From Planctomycetota bacterium (GTDB lineage: Bacteria > Planctomycetota > UBA1135 > UBA2386): a DNA stretch of 64,000 bases. The notes beneath the pieces were generated by a model, which worked only from the letters and a program-made list of their open reading frames with translations, searched no databases and was not told the origin of the DNA. Shown piece after piece: positions 7,668 through 16,572 of the stretch. Location: the NCBI GenBank assembly GCA_016716265.1, contig JADJWQ010000006.1:3189501-3253500 (forward strand), read 5' to 3'. The translations under genes were made by a program, and so were the position numbers. The number at the start of each line of letters is the position of its first letter. Within the stretch, counting starts at the first letter, position 1.

Positions 7668-10106
7668 TCAGCGACCGTCCCAGCGCGGGAAGCGCAACGT
7701 GATGCCGCAGCTCGGTGAGGCGACGATCAGCGTCTCGATGGCGCCCGTGGCCCCCGCGACCGCGTCGGTGGTCACGTGGAGCGCGGGCCGGATTCCGAAC
7801 AGACGGAGCTCCAGGCGGCCGCGCGGGGCGAGCACGTCGAGCACCGAAGCGCGACCACGGAGATCCATCCAGCCGCCGAGCCGGGCCCCGCTCGGCGCCA
7901 GCCAGAGCGCGCAGCCGGTGAACGCAGGATCGTTCCCGGGCGGCTCGATACGGATCGAGACCTCGCCGCACGATGCCTCGAGCAGGCACTCGCACCGCTC
8001 GCCCGCGATGACTTCCACAGGGTCCAGTCGCGCGAGCTCGAGGCCGCCCGCAGCGAGGTCCACGGCGCTCAACGCGAAGCGGCCGGCGTTGAGCGGCAGC
8101 GCGAAGGTGCCGTCCGATCGGACGACCACGGCGGGAAGATCGGGCGGCAACCAGGCGCCGGGCGCGTCGACGAGCGCGCCCGACGGCCGCGCGCGCACTG
8201 CGATACGGCCGCGCGGCAGCTCGCCTGCGTGCAGCTCGACGCGTCCGACCACGAGCGCCGGCCGGAGCGCATCCACGTCGAGCCCGCCGAGATCCGCACC
8301 GGCGTCCGTCGGCCGGAGCCGCCGGACGAGCAGCGGCGTCGGTGGCGCGCTCTCGGTCGACCGCGGCGGCAGCAGGAGCAGGTTCCAGAAGCCGGCGGTG
8401 ACCCCCGGAAGCACGAACGAGCCGTCGGCGGCGACGCGGGCGAGCCGGATCGCGCCAGCGAGCGGGTCCTCGGGCGCGGCGAAACAGGCCTTTTCGACGT
8501 CGAGCCAACGAGGCGGCTCCGGGCGGCCGCGCAGCACCACCCAGGCACCGCGCACCGCACCGGGGTCGATGAAGCGCCCGGTCACCGTCTGCCCGCGCGC
8601 CAGCTCGAGCCGTAGCCCGTCGCGGCACTCGCCACTCTCGAGTTCGACCGGCAGCGGCTTCGACTCCGGCCGGCCCCATTGCACCGCGACCAGCTGACCC
8701 GAGCCGATCGGCAAGCCGTCGAGCAGGAACGACCCATTCTCCTCAGTCCGCGTGCAGAGCAGACCCCGATCCCGAACGGACCATGGGCCGAACGAGACCT
8801 CCGCGCCGGCGACCGGAGCCCCGCTGTCCGCGTCGACGACGACGCCGCGGCAGCTCGCGGCAGGTCGCATCCGAACCTCGGTCCCTACCCTGCCCAGCAG
8901 CCAGCGGACGAGTTGCACCACGGGGGCGTGGCCCGGGGCCGTGACGAGCAGCACGCCGAGCGTGTCGTTGCCGACCTGGCCCGGCACCGATAGCTCGGCA
9001 GGCGGGCTCAGGCCGCCGCCGAGCGGCGCGCGACGCACGTCGAGAGGCTCCGGGCGCACGGAAGACGGATGTTCCCAGGTGACCGCGCAGCGGACGCCCT
9101 CGAGTGGCGCACCGGTATCGGCGTCGACCGCGACCACGCTGAGGCCGATCGGCGCGGCCGCCGCGGCGACGACCTGGAGGCCATCGACCGGCCCGCGTTG
9201 GCTTGCGGGAAGCGGGCAATCCACGCGACCGACGATCGGCTGTACGACGTAGCTCGCCGCGGAAGCCAACGGCAGCTCGAAGCGGCCGTCGTCGCCGACC
9301 ACGGCGGGAACGGAGAACCCGGAGCGTTCGCGCAGCTCGACGAGGCCGCGAACCGGCGCGCCCGTCTCGTTCACCAGTCGACCGCGCACGTAGCCGGTGC
9401 GCCGGAGCGCGATCTCGAGCGGCGCGCCCGGCATGAGCGGCCCGCGCTGCACGGTCTCGAAGCCGGGCCGCGCAGCGTGGACGAAGACGCCCGACGCCGG
9501 CACTCCGAGCAGCTGGAACGCACCGCGCGCGTCGGAGCGGACCGCCACCCAAGGCTCGGGAACCGGTCCGACGGGACCCGGCACGGCGGGCCGCGGCGCG
9601 GCCGAACAGCGCGGCAGGCCCGACGCGGCGACGACGAGTGACGAGCGCGCCGTGATCAGGACGCCCGCGAGCGGCTCGCCGGTCTCGTCGGCGACGCGGC
9701 CCCGCAGCGACTCGCCGGGGAACAGCGCGACGTCGCCTAGATCGCCTGGCGCACGGCCGGTGTCGTGGGCACGCAGGTCCACGACGACGATCTGGGTCGC
9801 CCGGCCGGGCCGTGCGATCTGCAGCGTGGGAAGTGGCTCGTCGGCGGACTCGCCGAACAGAGCGAAGCGCGCGAAGCCGTCGGCGCCGCTACGCGCGAGC
9901 ACCTCGTCGAACGGCACGCCGGCCGCATCGAGCAGCCGCAGCTCGGCGCCGGGCACCGGATCGCCGGCCCCGTCGAGCACGCGCACGCACCCGCTGCGGG
10001 GGACCTGGACCGGGCCGATACCCGCCTGCGCCGCCGCGGACACGGTCGCAAGCAACGCGGCGAGGACGCCACGCTCCACACGGTGGCACCGCGCTACCGT
10101 CTGCAT
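7668..10106 (-). CDS. Secreted carboxypeptidase-regulatory-like repeat protein B
   Basis: 812 residues. ATG 10106-10104 is chosen because it begins MQTVARCHRVERGVLAALL, a signal peptide ending near SAAAQAG. The repeat order follows protein A: CVRVLDGAGDPVPGAELRLL, then PGDLGDVALFPGESLRGRV, GRVADETGEPLAGVLITARS, a central GVVVDADSGAPVAGAEVSFG, and a late RGRIAVRARPSG segment. Both proteins share the phrase PGDLGDV(T/A)LFPG, a strong sign of common origin. The gene is followed after 70 nt by protein A on the same strand, so the two may be co-transcribed. No enzyme motif is seen; the function is likely structural or adhesive at the cell surface. Confidence 0.85.
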   Translation of the reverse strand: MQTVARCHRVERGVLAALLATVSAAAQAGIGPVQVPRSGCVRVLDGAGDPVPGAELRLLDAAGVPFDEVLARSGADGFARFALFGESADEPLPTLQIARPGRATQIVVVDLRAHDTGRAPGDLGDVALFPGESLRGRVADETGEPLAGVLITARSSLVVAASGLPRCSAAPRPAVPGPVGPVPEPWVAVRSDARGAFQLLGVPASGVFVHAARPGFETVQRGPLMPGAPLEIALRRTGYVRGRLVNETGAPVRGLVELRERSGFSVPAVVGDDGRFELPLASAASYVVQPIVGRVDCPLPASQRGPVDGLQVVAAAAAPIGLSVVAVDADTGAPLEGVRCAVTWEHPSSVRPEPLDVRRAPLGGGLSPPAELSVPGQVGNDTLGVLLVTAPGHAPVVQLVRWLLGRVGTEVRMRPAASCRGVVVDADSGAPVAGAEVSFGPWSVRDRGLLCTRTEENGSFLLDGLPIGSGQLVAVQWGRPESKPLPVELESGECRDGLRLELARGQTVTGRFIDPGAVRGAWVVLRGRPEPPRWLDVEKACFAAPEDPLAGAIRLARVAADGSFVLPGVTAGFWNLLLLPPRSTESAPPTPLLVRRLRPTDAGADLGGLDVDALRPALVVGRVELHAGELPRGRIAVRARPSGALVDAPGAWLPPDLPAVVVRSDGTFALPLNAGRFALSAVDLAAGGLELARLDPVEVIAGERCECLLEASCGEVSIRIEPPGNDPAFTGCALWLAPSGARLGGWMDLRGRASVLDVLAPRGRLELRLFGIRPALHVTTDAVAGATGAIETLIVASPSCGITLRFPRWDGR

Positions 10107-10117
10107 GTCGCGCGTCG

Positions 10118-10123
10118 ATCGTA
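10118..10123 (-). promoter_or_regulatory. Possible -10 hexamer TACGAT
   Basis: TACGAT on the minus strand, 11 nt before the ATG of the 7668-10106 gene. This spacing would give a very short leader or a leaderless mRNA. Confidence 0.35.
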
Positions 10124-10266
10124 ACCACCGCCCGGCAGCGGCACACCGCGCGGGCTCGGCATGGCGCCGACCCGGGGCGGCAGCCATCATCCCTGACCCG
10201 GACGCCGGGACCCGGGAGCCGCGACGGCTCCAGGTCTCCGGCAGGTCCTCCCGATCCTAGGCAGGA

Positions 10267-11364
10267 ATGAAGATCGTCAACGTCGTCGGCGCGCGTCCCA
10301 ACTTCATGAAGGTCGCCCCGATCATGGCCGCCTACCGGGGTGCGCCGTCGATCGAGCCGGTCCTCGTGCACACGGGCCAGCACTACGACGAGCGGATGAG
10401 CGACCTGTTCTTCCGCGAGCTCGGGATCCCCGAGCCCGACGTGAACCTGGAGGTCGGCAGCGGCAGCCATGCGCGGCAGACCGCCGAGATCATGGTGCGC
10501 TTCGAGGAAGTGGTGCTCGCTCAGCGGCCCGCCGCGGTGCTCGTCGTCGGCGACGTCAACAGCACGATCGCCTGCGGCCTGGTCGCGGTGAAGCTCGGCG
10601 TGAAGCTCGTGCACGTCGAGGCCGGATTGCGCAGCTTCGACCGCGGCATGCCGGAGGAGATCAACCGCGTCCTGACCGACTCGATCTCCGACCTGCTGTT
10701 CTGCACCGAGCAGAGCGGCATGGACAACCTCGCGCGCGAGGGCCTCGCCGCCGACCGCTGTTTCCTGGTCGGCAACTGCATGGTCGACACGCTGCTGAAG
10801 AACCTCGAGAAGGCGCGGCAGAGCCGCATCCTCGAGGAGCTGCGGCTGGAGCCGCGCGGCTTCGTCGTCGTCACCTTGCACCGACCGTCGAACGTCGACG
10901 ACGAGCGGCAGCTCGGCGGCATCCTCGACGCGCTACGCGAGGTGCAGCAGGACTACCGCGTGGTGTTCCCGGTGCACCCGCGCACGCGCAAGATGCTCGA
11001 GCGCGACGCGCTCCGCGCGCGGGTGGCCGCGATGCCCAACCTGCTGCTGCTCGACCCGGCCGGCTACCTCGACTTCGTGCGGCTGTGCGACGCAGCGCGG
11101 CTCGTGCTGACGGACTCCGGCGGCATCCAGGAGGAGACGACCATCATGGGCGTGCCCTGCCTGACCCTTCGCCACAACACCGAGCGGCCGGTCACCTGCA
11201 CGGTCGGCACCAATCAGCTGGTCGGCAACGATCCGGCGCGGATCCTCGACGCGTATCACGCGGTGCTGTCGGGCGCCGCTGGACGGGGCGAAGCACCGCC
11301 GCTGTGGGACGGGCGCGCCGCCGAGCGGATCGTCGCGATCCTCGCCGAGCGCCTCGCGTCCTGA
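10267..11364 (+). CDS. wecB: UDP-N-acetylglucosamine 2-epimerase (non-hydrolysing)
   Basis: 365 residues, the usual length for the family. It interconverts UDP-GlcNAc and UDP-ManNAc in the cytoplasm for surface polysaccharide synthesis. Visible signatures are GARPNFMKVAPI (R10), HTGQHYDERMSDLFF, VVGDVNST (D96), HVEAGLRSFDRGMPEEINR (E119, E130/131), TLHRPSNVDD (H205) and TDSGGIQEE near residue 283. The aspartate, glutamates and histidine match the catalytic residues known in E. coli WecB. It is convergent with the glycosyltransferase gene at 11371, and a flippase lies nearby, which supports a polysaccharide role. Its TGA stop lies in a 12-nt palindrome (11362-11373) that also holds the neighbour's stop. 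Confidence 0.95.
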   Translation: MKIVNVVGARPNFMKVAPIMAAYRGAPSIEPVLVHTGQHYDERMSDLFFRELGIPEPDVNLEVGSGSHARQTAEIMVRFEEVVLAQRPAAVLVVGDVNSTIACGLVAVKLGVKLVHVEAGLRSFDRGMPEEINRVLTDSISDLLFCTEQSGMDNLAREGLAADRCFLVGNCMVDTLLKNLEKARQSRILEELRLEPRGFVVVTLHRPSNVDDERQLGGILDALREVQQDYRVVFPVHPRTRKMLERDALRARVAAMPNLLLLDPAGYLDFVRLCDAARLVLTDSGGIQEETTIMGVPCLTLRHNTERPVTCTVGTNQLVGNDPARILDAYHAVLSGAAGRGEAPPLWDGRAAERIVAILAERLAS

Positions 11365-11370
11365 CGCGCG

Positions 11371-12627
11371 TCAGTCGCGCTGCAGCCGGTCGAGCAGCGG
11401 GGCGAAGCTCACCTGCGGCACGTGCGCGGGATGGCGCGGCACGTCGGCCGGACGCGCGACCGCGCATTCGGTGAGCCGCTCGGCGATCGCGTCGGGCTGG
11501 TCGTGCGTGAAGCACCACGACGATCCGGTCGTCTCGGCGCAGATGTTCCAGGCGTCGCCCTGCTCGCCGACGAACAGGACCGGCCGCTGCGCCATCAGGT
11601 AGTCGTACAGCTTGCCCGGCACGAAGATCTGATCGGCCGGGTCCGGGCTGTTGATCAGCACCAGCGCATCCATCGCCCGCATCGTGCGGAGCGCATCGCC
11701 GTAGCCGAGGTAGTCTTGGCGCACGACGCGCGCACCGACGTCGGCCGACATCTGCGCGAGATCCTCCTGCAGCAGCGCTGCAGAGCCGGCGGCGTCGCAA
11801 TACACGTGCAGCGTCAGCTCGCTGCGGACCTCGGCCGGCACGCGCTCGAGCGCCTGCAGCACCGGGAGCAGCCGCCGCCGCGGGAAGATGGTGCCGAAGA
11901 AGCCGAGGTGCGCGCCCGCTCCGAGGTCGACCGGCGGCGCCATCGCGAACACCTCGTCGGCGAGGTCGTAGTCGGCGGTGTTGCGCATCACCTCGATCGC
12001 CAGCCCGGGGAACTCGCCGAACGTGGCGTGGAACGAGTCCTTCGCGTCGGCGCTGTTCAGGAACAGCGCTTCGCAGCGCTCCAGGATCCGACGCTCGCGC
12101 TCGCGGACCCGACGACGCAATCGCTCGCGTTCCGACGCGCGCCAGGTGTTGCCCGACAGCAGGTCGCGGTAGTCGATGAGCACGCGCACGTCCGGACAGC
12201 GACGGCGCAGCCGCGGAACCGCGGTGAGCTGGCCGTGGGGACCGCAGCAGAACAGCACGGCGTCGAGCCGCTCGGCAGCGACGATCCCGGGCAGCTCGCG
12301 GCGCAGCAGCCGCCCCCACTCGACGTGCCGGTCGAACACCGGCAGGTAGCTCGGCAGCGCGAACACGATCGTGCGGAGGACCTTCTCGACGAAGCCGGTC
12401 GGGTCGCGGTCGACGAGGTTCGGTCGGCCGCGGCCGTGCACCGTGACCGCGGGCGGGGTGAGCGCCGCGAGCGTCTCGTCGCGCTTCGGCAGTCCGGCGG
12501 GATCGAGCGTGACCCAGCCGACCTCGTGCCCGGCGCCCAGCAGGGCGCGGGTCATGCGCAGCACGCGATGGGACGCGACGGCCGGCTGCGGCGGCGCGTG
12601 GTAGCTGACGATGGCGAGACGGGCCAA
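11371..12627 (-). CDS. Glycosyltransferase, GT-B fold (group 1-like)
   Basis: 418 residues from a TTG at 12627-12625. I chose it because the protein then starts ARLAIVSYHAPPQPAVASHR, a typical first Rossmann strand, with GGGGGC a few bases upstream; the longer upstream frame is arginine-rich and unlikely. The N-terminal half has the donor-independent acceptor fold. The C-terminal half carries LGFFGTIFPRRRLLPVLQAL, VRQDYLGYGDALRTM, and LINSPDPADQIFVPGKLYDY followed by an E near DAWNICAET, the usual nucleotide-sugar binding region of GT4-like enzymes. The likely role is transfer of a sugar during exopolysaccharide or lipid-linked glycan assembly with the adjacent epimerase and flippase. Donor and acceptor cannot be told. 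Confidence 0.8.
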   Translation of the reverse strand: MARLAIVSYHAPPQPAVASHRVLRMTRALLGAGHEVGWVTLDPAGLPKRDETLAALTPPAVTVHGRGRPNLVDRDPTGFVEKVLRTIVFALPSYLPVFDRHVEWGRLLRRELPGIVAAERLDAVLFCCGPHGQLTAVPRLRRRCPDVRVLIDYRDLLSGNTWRASERERLRRRVRERERRILERCEALFLNSADAKDSFHATFGEFPGLAIEVMRNTADYDLADEVFAMAPPVDLGAGAHLGFFGTIFPRRRLLPVLQALERVPAEVRSELTLHVYCDAAGSAALLQEDLAQMSADVGARVVRQDYLGYGDALRTMRAMDALVLINSPDPADQIFVPGKLYDYLMAQRPVLFVGEQGDAWNICAETTGSSWCFTHDQPDAIAERLTECAVARPADVPRHPAHVPQVSFAPLLDRLQRD

Positions 12628-12783
12628 GACGGTGCCCCCGAGACCTGGGCGCCTTGGTCGTAGCGGCTCGGGGCTCGCGGTTCCACGGGCGCCGGCCCGA
12701 GCCTGCCACAAGAATCGGTGAAGCCGGCGGCACCGGCGCGCCGACGTTCGGTCCGGAGGAGCGCCCCGGCCCGCCGCATCGGC

Positions 12784-12789
12784 TAACCT
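12784..12789 (+). promoter_or_regulatory. Possible -10 hexamer TAACCT
   Basis: GGCTAACCT lies 23 nt before the flippase ATG, in the 185-nt divergent gap with the glycosyltransferase gene. It matches the TANNNT pattern seen elsewhere in the window. Confidence 0.35.
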
Positions 12790-12812
12790 GCGCGCCGCCG
12801 CCGGCACGCACC

Positions 12813-14348
12813 ATGGGTCTCGCCTCGACGATCGCGCGCAACGTGTTCAGCAACGCGACCGGGTTCCTCGTGAACGCGGTCGTCGGCATCCTGCTGACGC
12901 CGTTCGTCGAGTCGCGGCTGGGCGACGCGGGCTACGGCCTGTGGATCATGCTGGTGTCGTTCACCGGCTACTACGGACTGCTCGACATCGGCATCCGTTC
13001 GGCGGTCGGGCAGTACGTCACGCGCTACTGGGCGAAGAACGACCTCGACGGCGTCAGCCGCACACTGAGCACGGCGACCGGCCTGATGTCGCTCGGCGGG
13101 CTGATCGTCCTCGTCGCCGGCGGCACCATCGCGGTGTTCGCGCCGACGATCTTCAATCTCCAGGGCGTGACCCCGACGACGGCGCGCACGCTGTTCGCGA
13201 TCGTGGCGGGTGGCGTCGCGCTGAACTTCCCGCTGCTGGTCGCGCAGTCGGCGGCCTACGCGCGGTCGCGCTTCGACCTCGTCCAGGCCGTCAACATCAC
13301 CGAGCGGATGGTGTTCGTCGGCGTCGCCGTCTGGATCCTGCTCAACGACCACGGGCTCGTCGCGCTCGCCATCGCGAATGCCTCGGTCCAGCTCGCGGCC
13401 AATCTGGTGCGCGTCGTGATCGCCCGACGCCTGTTGCCCGGCGCGCGTCTCGCCGTGCGCTTCTTCGACCGCGGGTCGGTCAAGGAGCTGTACGGCTACA
13501 GCGTCTTCAGCGTCCTGATCAACGCCGGCGACACGGTGCTCGTGCACTCGAGCGCGCTCGTCATCCCGATCGTCCTGAACGAGACCGCGCTCGCCCACTA
13601 CGGCATGGGCAGCCTGCTGGTCTACCAGATGCTCGGGCTGGTCAGCGCGATCGCGTGGACGATCACGCCGCTGGCGACCGCGTCCGACGCCCGCGGTGAC
13701 CGCGAGGCGGTGCGACGGCTGTGGCTGTCGGGGAGCCGGCTGATGATCGCGTTCGGCGCCGTGGTCGGCGGCGGGCTGGTGTTCGCCGGCGAGGACTTCA
13801 TCCGGCTCTGGGTCGGCGAGGACTACGTGTCCGGCGCCGACTACCCGTCGAGCGCAGCGGTGTTGTCGTTGCTCGTCATCGGTGCGCTGGCGCGCGCGGC
13901 GATGACGATCGGCCGCCAGATCTGCTTCGGCATGCGCGAGGTCCGGTTCCTCGCCAGGCTCAGCTTCGTCGAGGCGGGGATGACGCTGCTGCTCGGCTTC
14001 GCGCTCTGCAAGCCGTTCGGGATCCTCGGCGTCGCAGCGGGCTCGGCGACGGCGACCGTCGTCGCGCAGCTCGTGTTCATGCCGCGTTTCCTCGCGCGCC
14101 GGCTCGAGGTGCCGCTCGGTCGCTGGGCGAGCGGGCTGGTCGGCCCGCTCGCCGCGGTGTTCGCGGCGATGCTGCTCGCCGACCGCGTGCTGCGCCAGTG
14201 GCTGCCGATCACCGGGTGGCTGGAGCTCGGGCTCTTGTGCGCCGGGCTGGCTGCGGCAGGCGGCGCGGTCGGCGTCGCGGTCGGCACGACGCGCGAGGAG
14301 AAGGGGCGGCTCGCGAAACGGCTCCTGCCACGGCGTGGCGCGGCCTGA
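12813..14348 (+). CDS. Polysaccharide flippase (Wzx/MATE-like)
   Basis: 511 residues from ATG 12813, which starts MGLASTIARNVFSNATGFLV; the upstream extension of the frame has no hydrophobic character. It is a multi-spanning inner-membrane protein with about 12-14 hydrophobic segments, for example GLIVLVAGGTIAVFAPTIF, VAGGVALNFPLLVAQSA and LELGLLCAGLAAAGGAVGVA at the end. The first helices include FLVNAVVGILLTPFVESRLG and YGLWIMLVSFTGYYGLLDIG, typical of the polysaccharide biosynthesis/oligosaccharide flippase family. It probably moves lipid-linked glycan units across the membrane. It lies next to wecB and a glycosyltransferase; the decarboxylase gene follows 42 nt downstream on the same strand. 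Confidence 0.9.
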   Translation: MGLASTIARNVFSNATGFLVNAVVGILLTPFVESRLGDAGYGLWIMLVSFTGYYGLLDIGIRSAVGQYVTRYWAKNDLDGVSRTLSTATGLMSLGGLIVLVAGGTIAVFAPTIFNLQGVTPTTARTLFAIVAGGVALNFPLLVAQSAAYARSRFDLVQAVNITERMVFVGVAVWILLNDHGLVALAIANASVQLAANLVRVVIARRLLPGARLAVRFFDRGSVKELYGYSVFSVLINAGDTVLVHSSALVIPIVLNETALAHYGMGSLLVYQMLGLVSAIAWTITPLATASDARGDREAVRRLWLSGSRLMIAFGAVVGGGLVFAGEDFIRLWVGEDYVSGADYPSSAAVLSLLVIGALARAAMTIGRQICFGMREVRFLARLSFVEAGMTLLLGFALCKPFGILGVAAGSATATVVAQLVFMPRFLARRLEVPLGRWASGLVGPLAAVFAAMLLADRVLRQWLPITGWLELGLLCAGLAAAGGAVGVAVGTTREEKGRLAKRLLPRRGAA

Positions 14349-14390
14349 GCGGCGCGCTGCCTCTCGCATCCGCGACCGCGGGCGCGTCCG

Positions 14391-15854
14391 ATGAGCGCGA
14401 TGCTCGACCCCTCGCCGTCCTTCCGCGACCTCGGCCACCGGCTCGTCGACCTGCTCGCCGACCACCTGACCGGTCTGCGCGAGGCGCCGGACGACCACGC
14501 CGTGCGGCCGCCGCGGTCGCCGCGCGAGGTGCTCGACGACTGGAACGACGATCTGCGCCAGGGCGGTGTGGCGCTCGACGCGCTGTGGCGCCGCTACCTG
14601 CGCGACGCGCATCGCATCCAGCACCGGCGCTCGGTCGGTCATCAGGTCGCGCCGCCGCACGCGGCGACCGCGCTCGCGCAGCTCGTGCGCGCGTGCACGA
14701 GCAACAGCGCCGCGATCTTCGAGATGGGCCCCGCCGCGACCGCGATCGAGGCGCGCGTCGTCGCTTGGATGGGCGAGCGGCTCGGCCTTCCCACGGGACA
14801 CGGCGGCGTGCTGACCTCGGGCGGCTCGCTCGGCAACCTGACCGCGCTGCTCGCGATGCGACAGATCGCGGCCGAACACGATGTGTGGACCGATGGCCTC
14901 GGCGCGACCGACCGCGTCGCCGTGCTGGTCGGTGAGCAGACCCACTATTGCGTCGAACGCGCATTGCAGATCCTCGGCCTCGGTGCAGCGAGCTGCGTGC
15001 GCGTGCCGGTCGACCGTCGCTTCCGGATCGACGTCGCGGCACTGCCGGACGCGATGGAGCGCGCCCGGGCGGCCGGGCGGCGCCCGATCGGCGTCGTCGC
15101 GAGCGCGTGCTCGACGTCGACCGGTGCGATCGACCCGCTCGACGCGATCGCCGACTTCTGCGACGCACACGAGCTGTGGCTCCACGTCGACGCCGCACAC
15201 GGCGCATCGCTCGTGCTGTCGGAGCGCGAACGGCCGCGGCTCCGCGGGATCGAGCGCGCCGACTCGGTCGTCTGGGACGCCCACAAGACGCTGCTCGTGT
15301 CGTCCCTGTGCACGGGCGTGCTGTTCGCGGACGGCCGCCACGCCGACGCCTCGTTCGCGCCCGAGGTCGAGTACCTGTTCGCGCGGTGCGCGACCCCCGC
15401 GGCGACCGACCCCGGCGAGCCCGACCTCGACCTCGGCCGGCGCACGCTCGAGTGCACGAAGCCGGCGCTCGGCCTCGAGCTCTACGCGCTGCTCGCGAGC
15501 CGCGGCGAGGGCGCGCTCGGCCGCTACCTCGAGGAGCGCGTCGACGTCGTCCGCGCGTTCGCCGACCGCGTGCGCACGAGCGCGGACTTCGAGCTCGCGA
15601 CCGACCCCGACGCGAACATCGTCTGCTTCCGCCATCTGCAGCCCGGCCTCGTTGGCGCCGCCCTCGACGCCCACCAGGACCGGCTGCGCCTCGCCCTGCT
15701 ACACCGCGCGCGCTTCTACGCGACGCGCACGCGGCTCCGCGACGCGACCTGGCTGCGCTGCACCGTCCTGCATCCCGAGACGACCGCACACGACCTCGAC
15801 GCGCTGCTCGCCGAGCTGCGGTCGCTCGCGGAGAGCGTGGCTCGCCCGGTCTGA
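14391..15854 (+). CDS. Group II PLP-dependent amino acid decarboxylase
   Basis: 487 residues, the family's usual size (DDC/TDC/GAD-like). It decarboxylates an aromatic or acidic L-amino acid using pyridoxal phosphate. Diagnostic sequence: GGVLTSGGSLGNLTALLAMR (phosphate loop), HYCVERALQILGLG, ACSTSTGAIDPLDAIADFC, LHVDAAHGASLVL (the aspartate that binds the pyridine nitrogen) and SVVWDAHKTLLVSSLC with the Schiff-base lysine at K299. Start ATG 14391 has a second in-frame ATG three codons on. It ends 25 nt from the convergent yggS stop with no evident terminator. Substrate specificity cannot be read from the sequence; nearby polysaccharide genes do not settle it. Confidence 0.9.
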   Translation: MSAMLDPSPSFRDLGHRLVDLLADHLTGLREAPDDHAVRPPRSPREVLDDWNDDLRQGGVALDALWRRYLRDAHRIQHRRSVGHQVAPPHAATALAQLVRACTSNSAAIFEMGPAATAIEARVVAWMGERLGLPTGHGGVLTSGGSLGNLTALLAMRQIAAEHDVWTDGLGATDRVAVLVGEQTHYCVERALQILGLGAASCVRVPVDRRFRIDVAALPDAMERARAAGRRPIGVVASACSTSTGAIDPLDAIADFCDAHELWLHVDAAHGASLVLSERERPRLRGIERADSVVWDAHKTLLVSSLCTGVLFADGRHADASFAPEVEYLFARCATPAATDPGEPDLDLGRRTLECTKPALGLELYALLASRGEGALGRYLEERVDVVRAFADRVRTSADFELATDPDANIVCFRHLQPGLVGAALDAHQDRLRLALLHRARFYATRTRLRDATWLRCTVLHPETTAHDLDALLAELRSLAESVARPV

Positions 15855-15879
15855 TCGCCTACCGTCCAATGCCGCGCGG

Positions 15880-16572
15880 TCATCCCCGCGGGCCGAACAC
15901 GCCGGTGCCGACGCGCACCAGCGTCGAGCCGGCGGCGATCGCGGCGGCGAGGTCGCCGGTCATGCCGAGGCTGAGCGTCGGCAGCGGGAGGCCGAGCGCG
16001 TCGCGCAGCCGCTCGCGCAGCGCGGCGACGGCGGCGAACACCGGCGCCGGATCGGCGTCGAGCGGGCCCATCGCCATCAGACCGACGAGGCGCACGGCCG
16101 GGGCGCAGGCGACGACCTCGCGGGCGAGCGACTCGGCGGCCGCGGGCTCGACGCCGTGCTTCTCGGGCTCGCCGGTCGCGTCGATCTGCAGCAGCACGTC
16201 GAGCGGCCGTTCGGGGCGCAGCTCGGCGATGCCTTCGGCCAGCCGGTGGACGAGCTTCGACCGGTCGACCGAGTGCAGCAGCTCGAGCGCTTCGACCTGC
16301 AGCAGGGTGCGCACCTTGTTGGTCTGCAGGCTGCCGATGAAGTGCCAGCGCGCCGCGGTGTCGCGCAGCTCGGCGGCCTTCGGCGCGAGGTCCTGCACGC
16401 GGTTCTCGCCGAACGCGAGCTGTCCGGCGGCGAGCGCCGCACGCACTTCCGCCGCCGGCCGGGTCTTGCTGACGGCGAGCAACGCGACTTCGCCCGGGTC
16501 GCGGCCGCAGGCGGCGCAGGCCGCGGCGATCTGCGCGCGCACGTCCGCCAGGCGCTGTGCGATGCCGTTCAC
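15880..16572 (-). CDS. yggS: YggS/PLPBP-family PLP homeostasis protein
   Basis: 230 residues from GTG 16572-16570, which overlaps the previous gene's TGA in a 4-nt GTGA junction. The family binds PLP on a single TIM-barrel domain without known enzymatic activity and buffers cellular PLP and amino acid pools. Visible motifs: LLAVSKTRPA (PLP lysine K36), FGENRVQDLAPKAAELR, WHFIGSLQTNKVR, QIDATGEPEKHG, LVGLMAMGP and LSLGMTGDLAAAIAAGSTLV, ending VRVGTGVFGPRG. It is the last gene of a prfB-purH-orf121-yggS series on the minus strand. Confidence 0.95.
   Translation of the reverse strand: MNGIAQRLADVRAQIAAACAACGRDPGEVALLAVSKTRPAAEVRAALAAGQLAFGENRVQDLAPKAAELRDTAARWHFIGSLQTNKVRTLLQVEALELLHSVDRSKLVHRLAEGIAELRPERPLDVLLQIDATGEPEKHGVEPAAAESLAREVVACAPAVRLVGLMAMGPLDADPAPVFAAVAALRERLRDALGLPLPTLSLGMTGDLAAAIAAGSTLVRVGTGVFGPRG

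Noticed and set aside
10258..10263. TAGGCA as the -10 element of wecB
   Set aside because: It ends only 3 nt before the ATG, so transcription would start inside the coding region. AGGCAGGA here is more likely part of a ribosome binding region.
12783..15674. A 963-codon open frame on the minus strand opposite the flippase and decarboxylase genes
   Set aside because: Its translation is dominated by Arg, Asp, Glu, Ala and His and has no motif, while the opposite strand encodes two clear enzymes. It results from the high GC at codon third positions.
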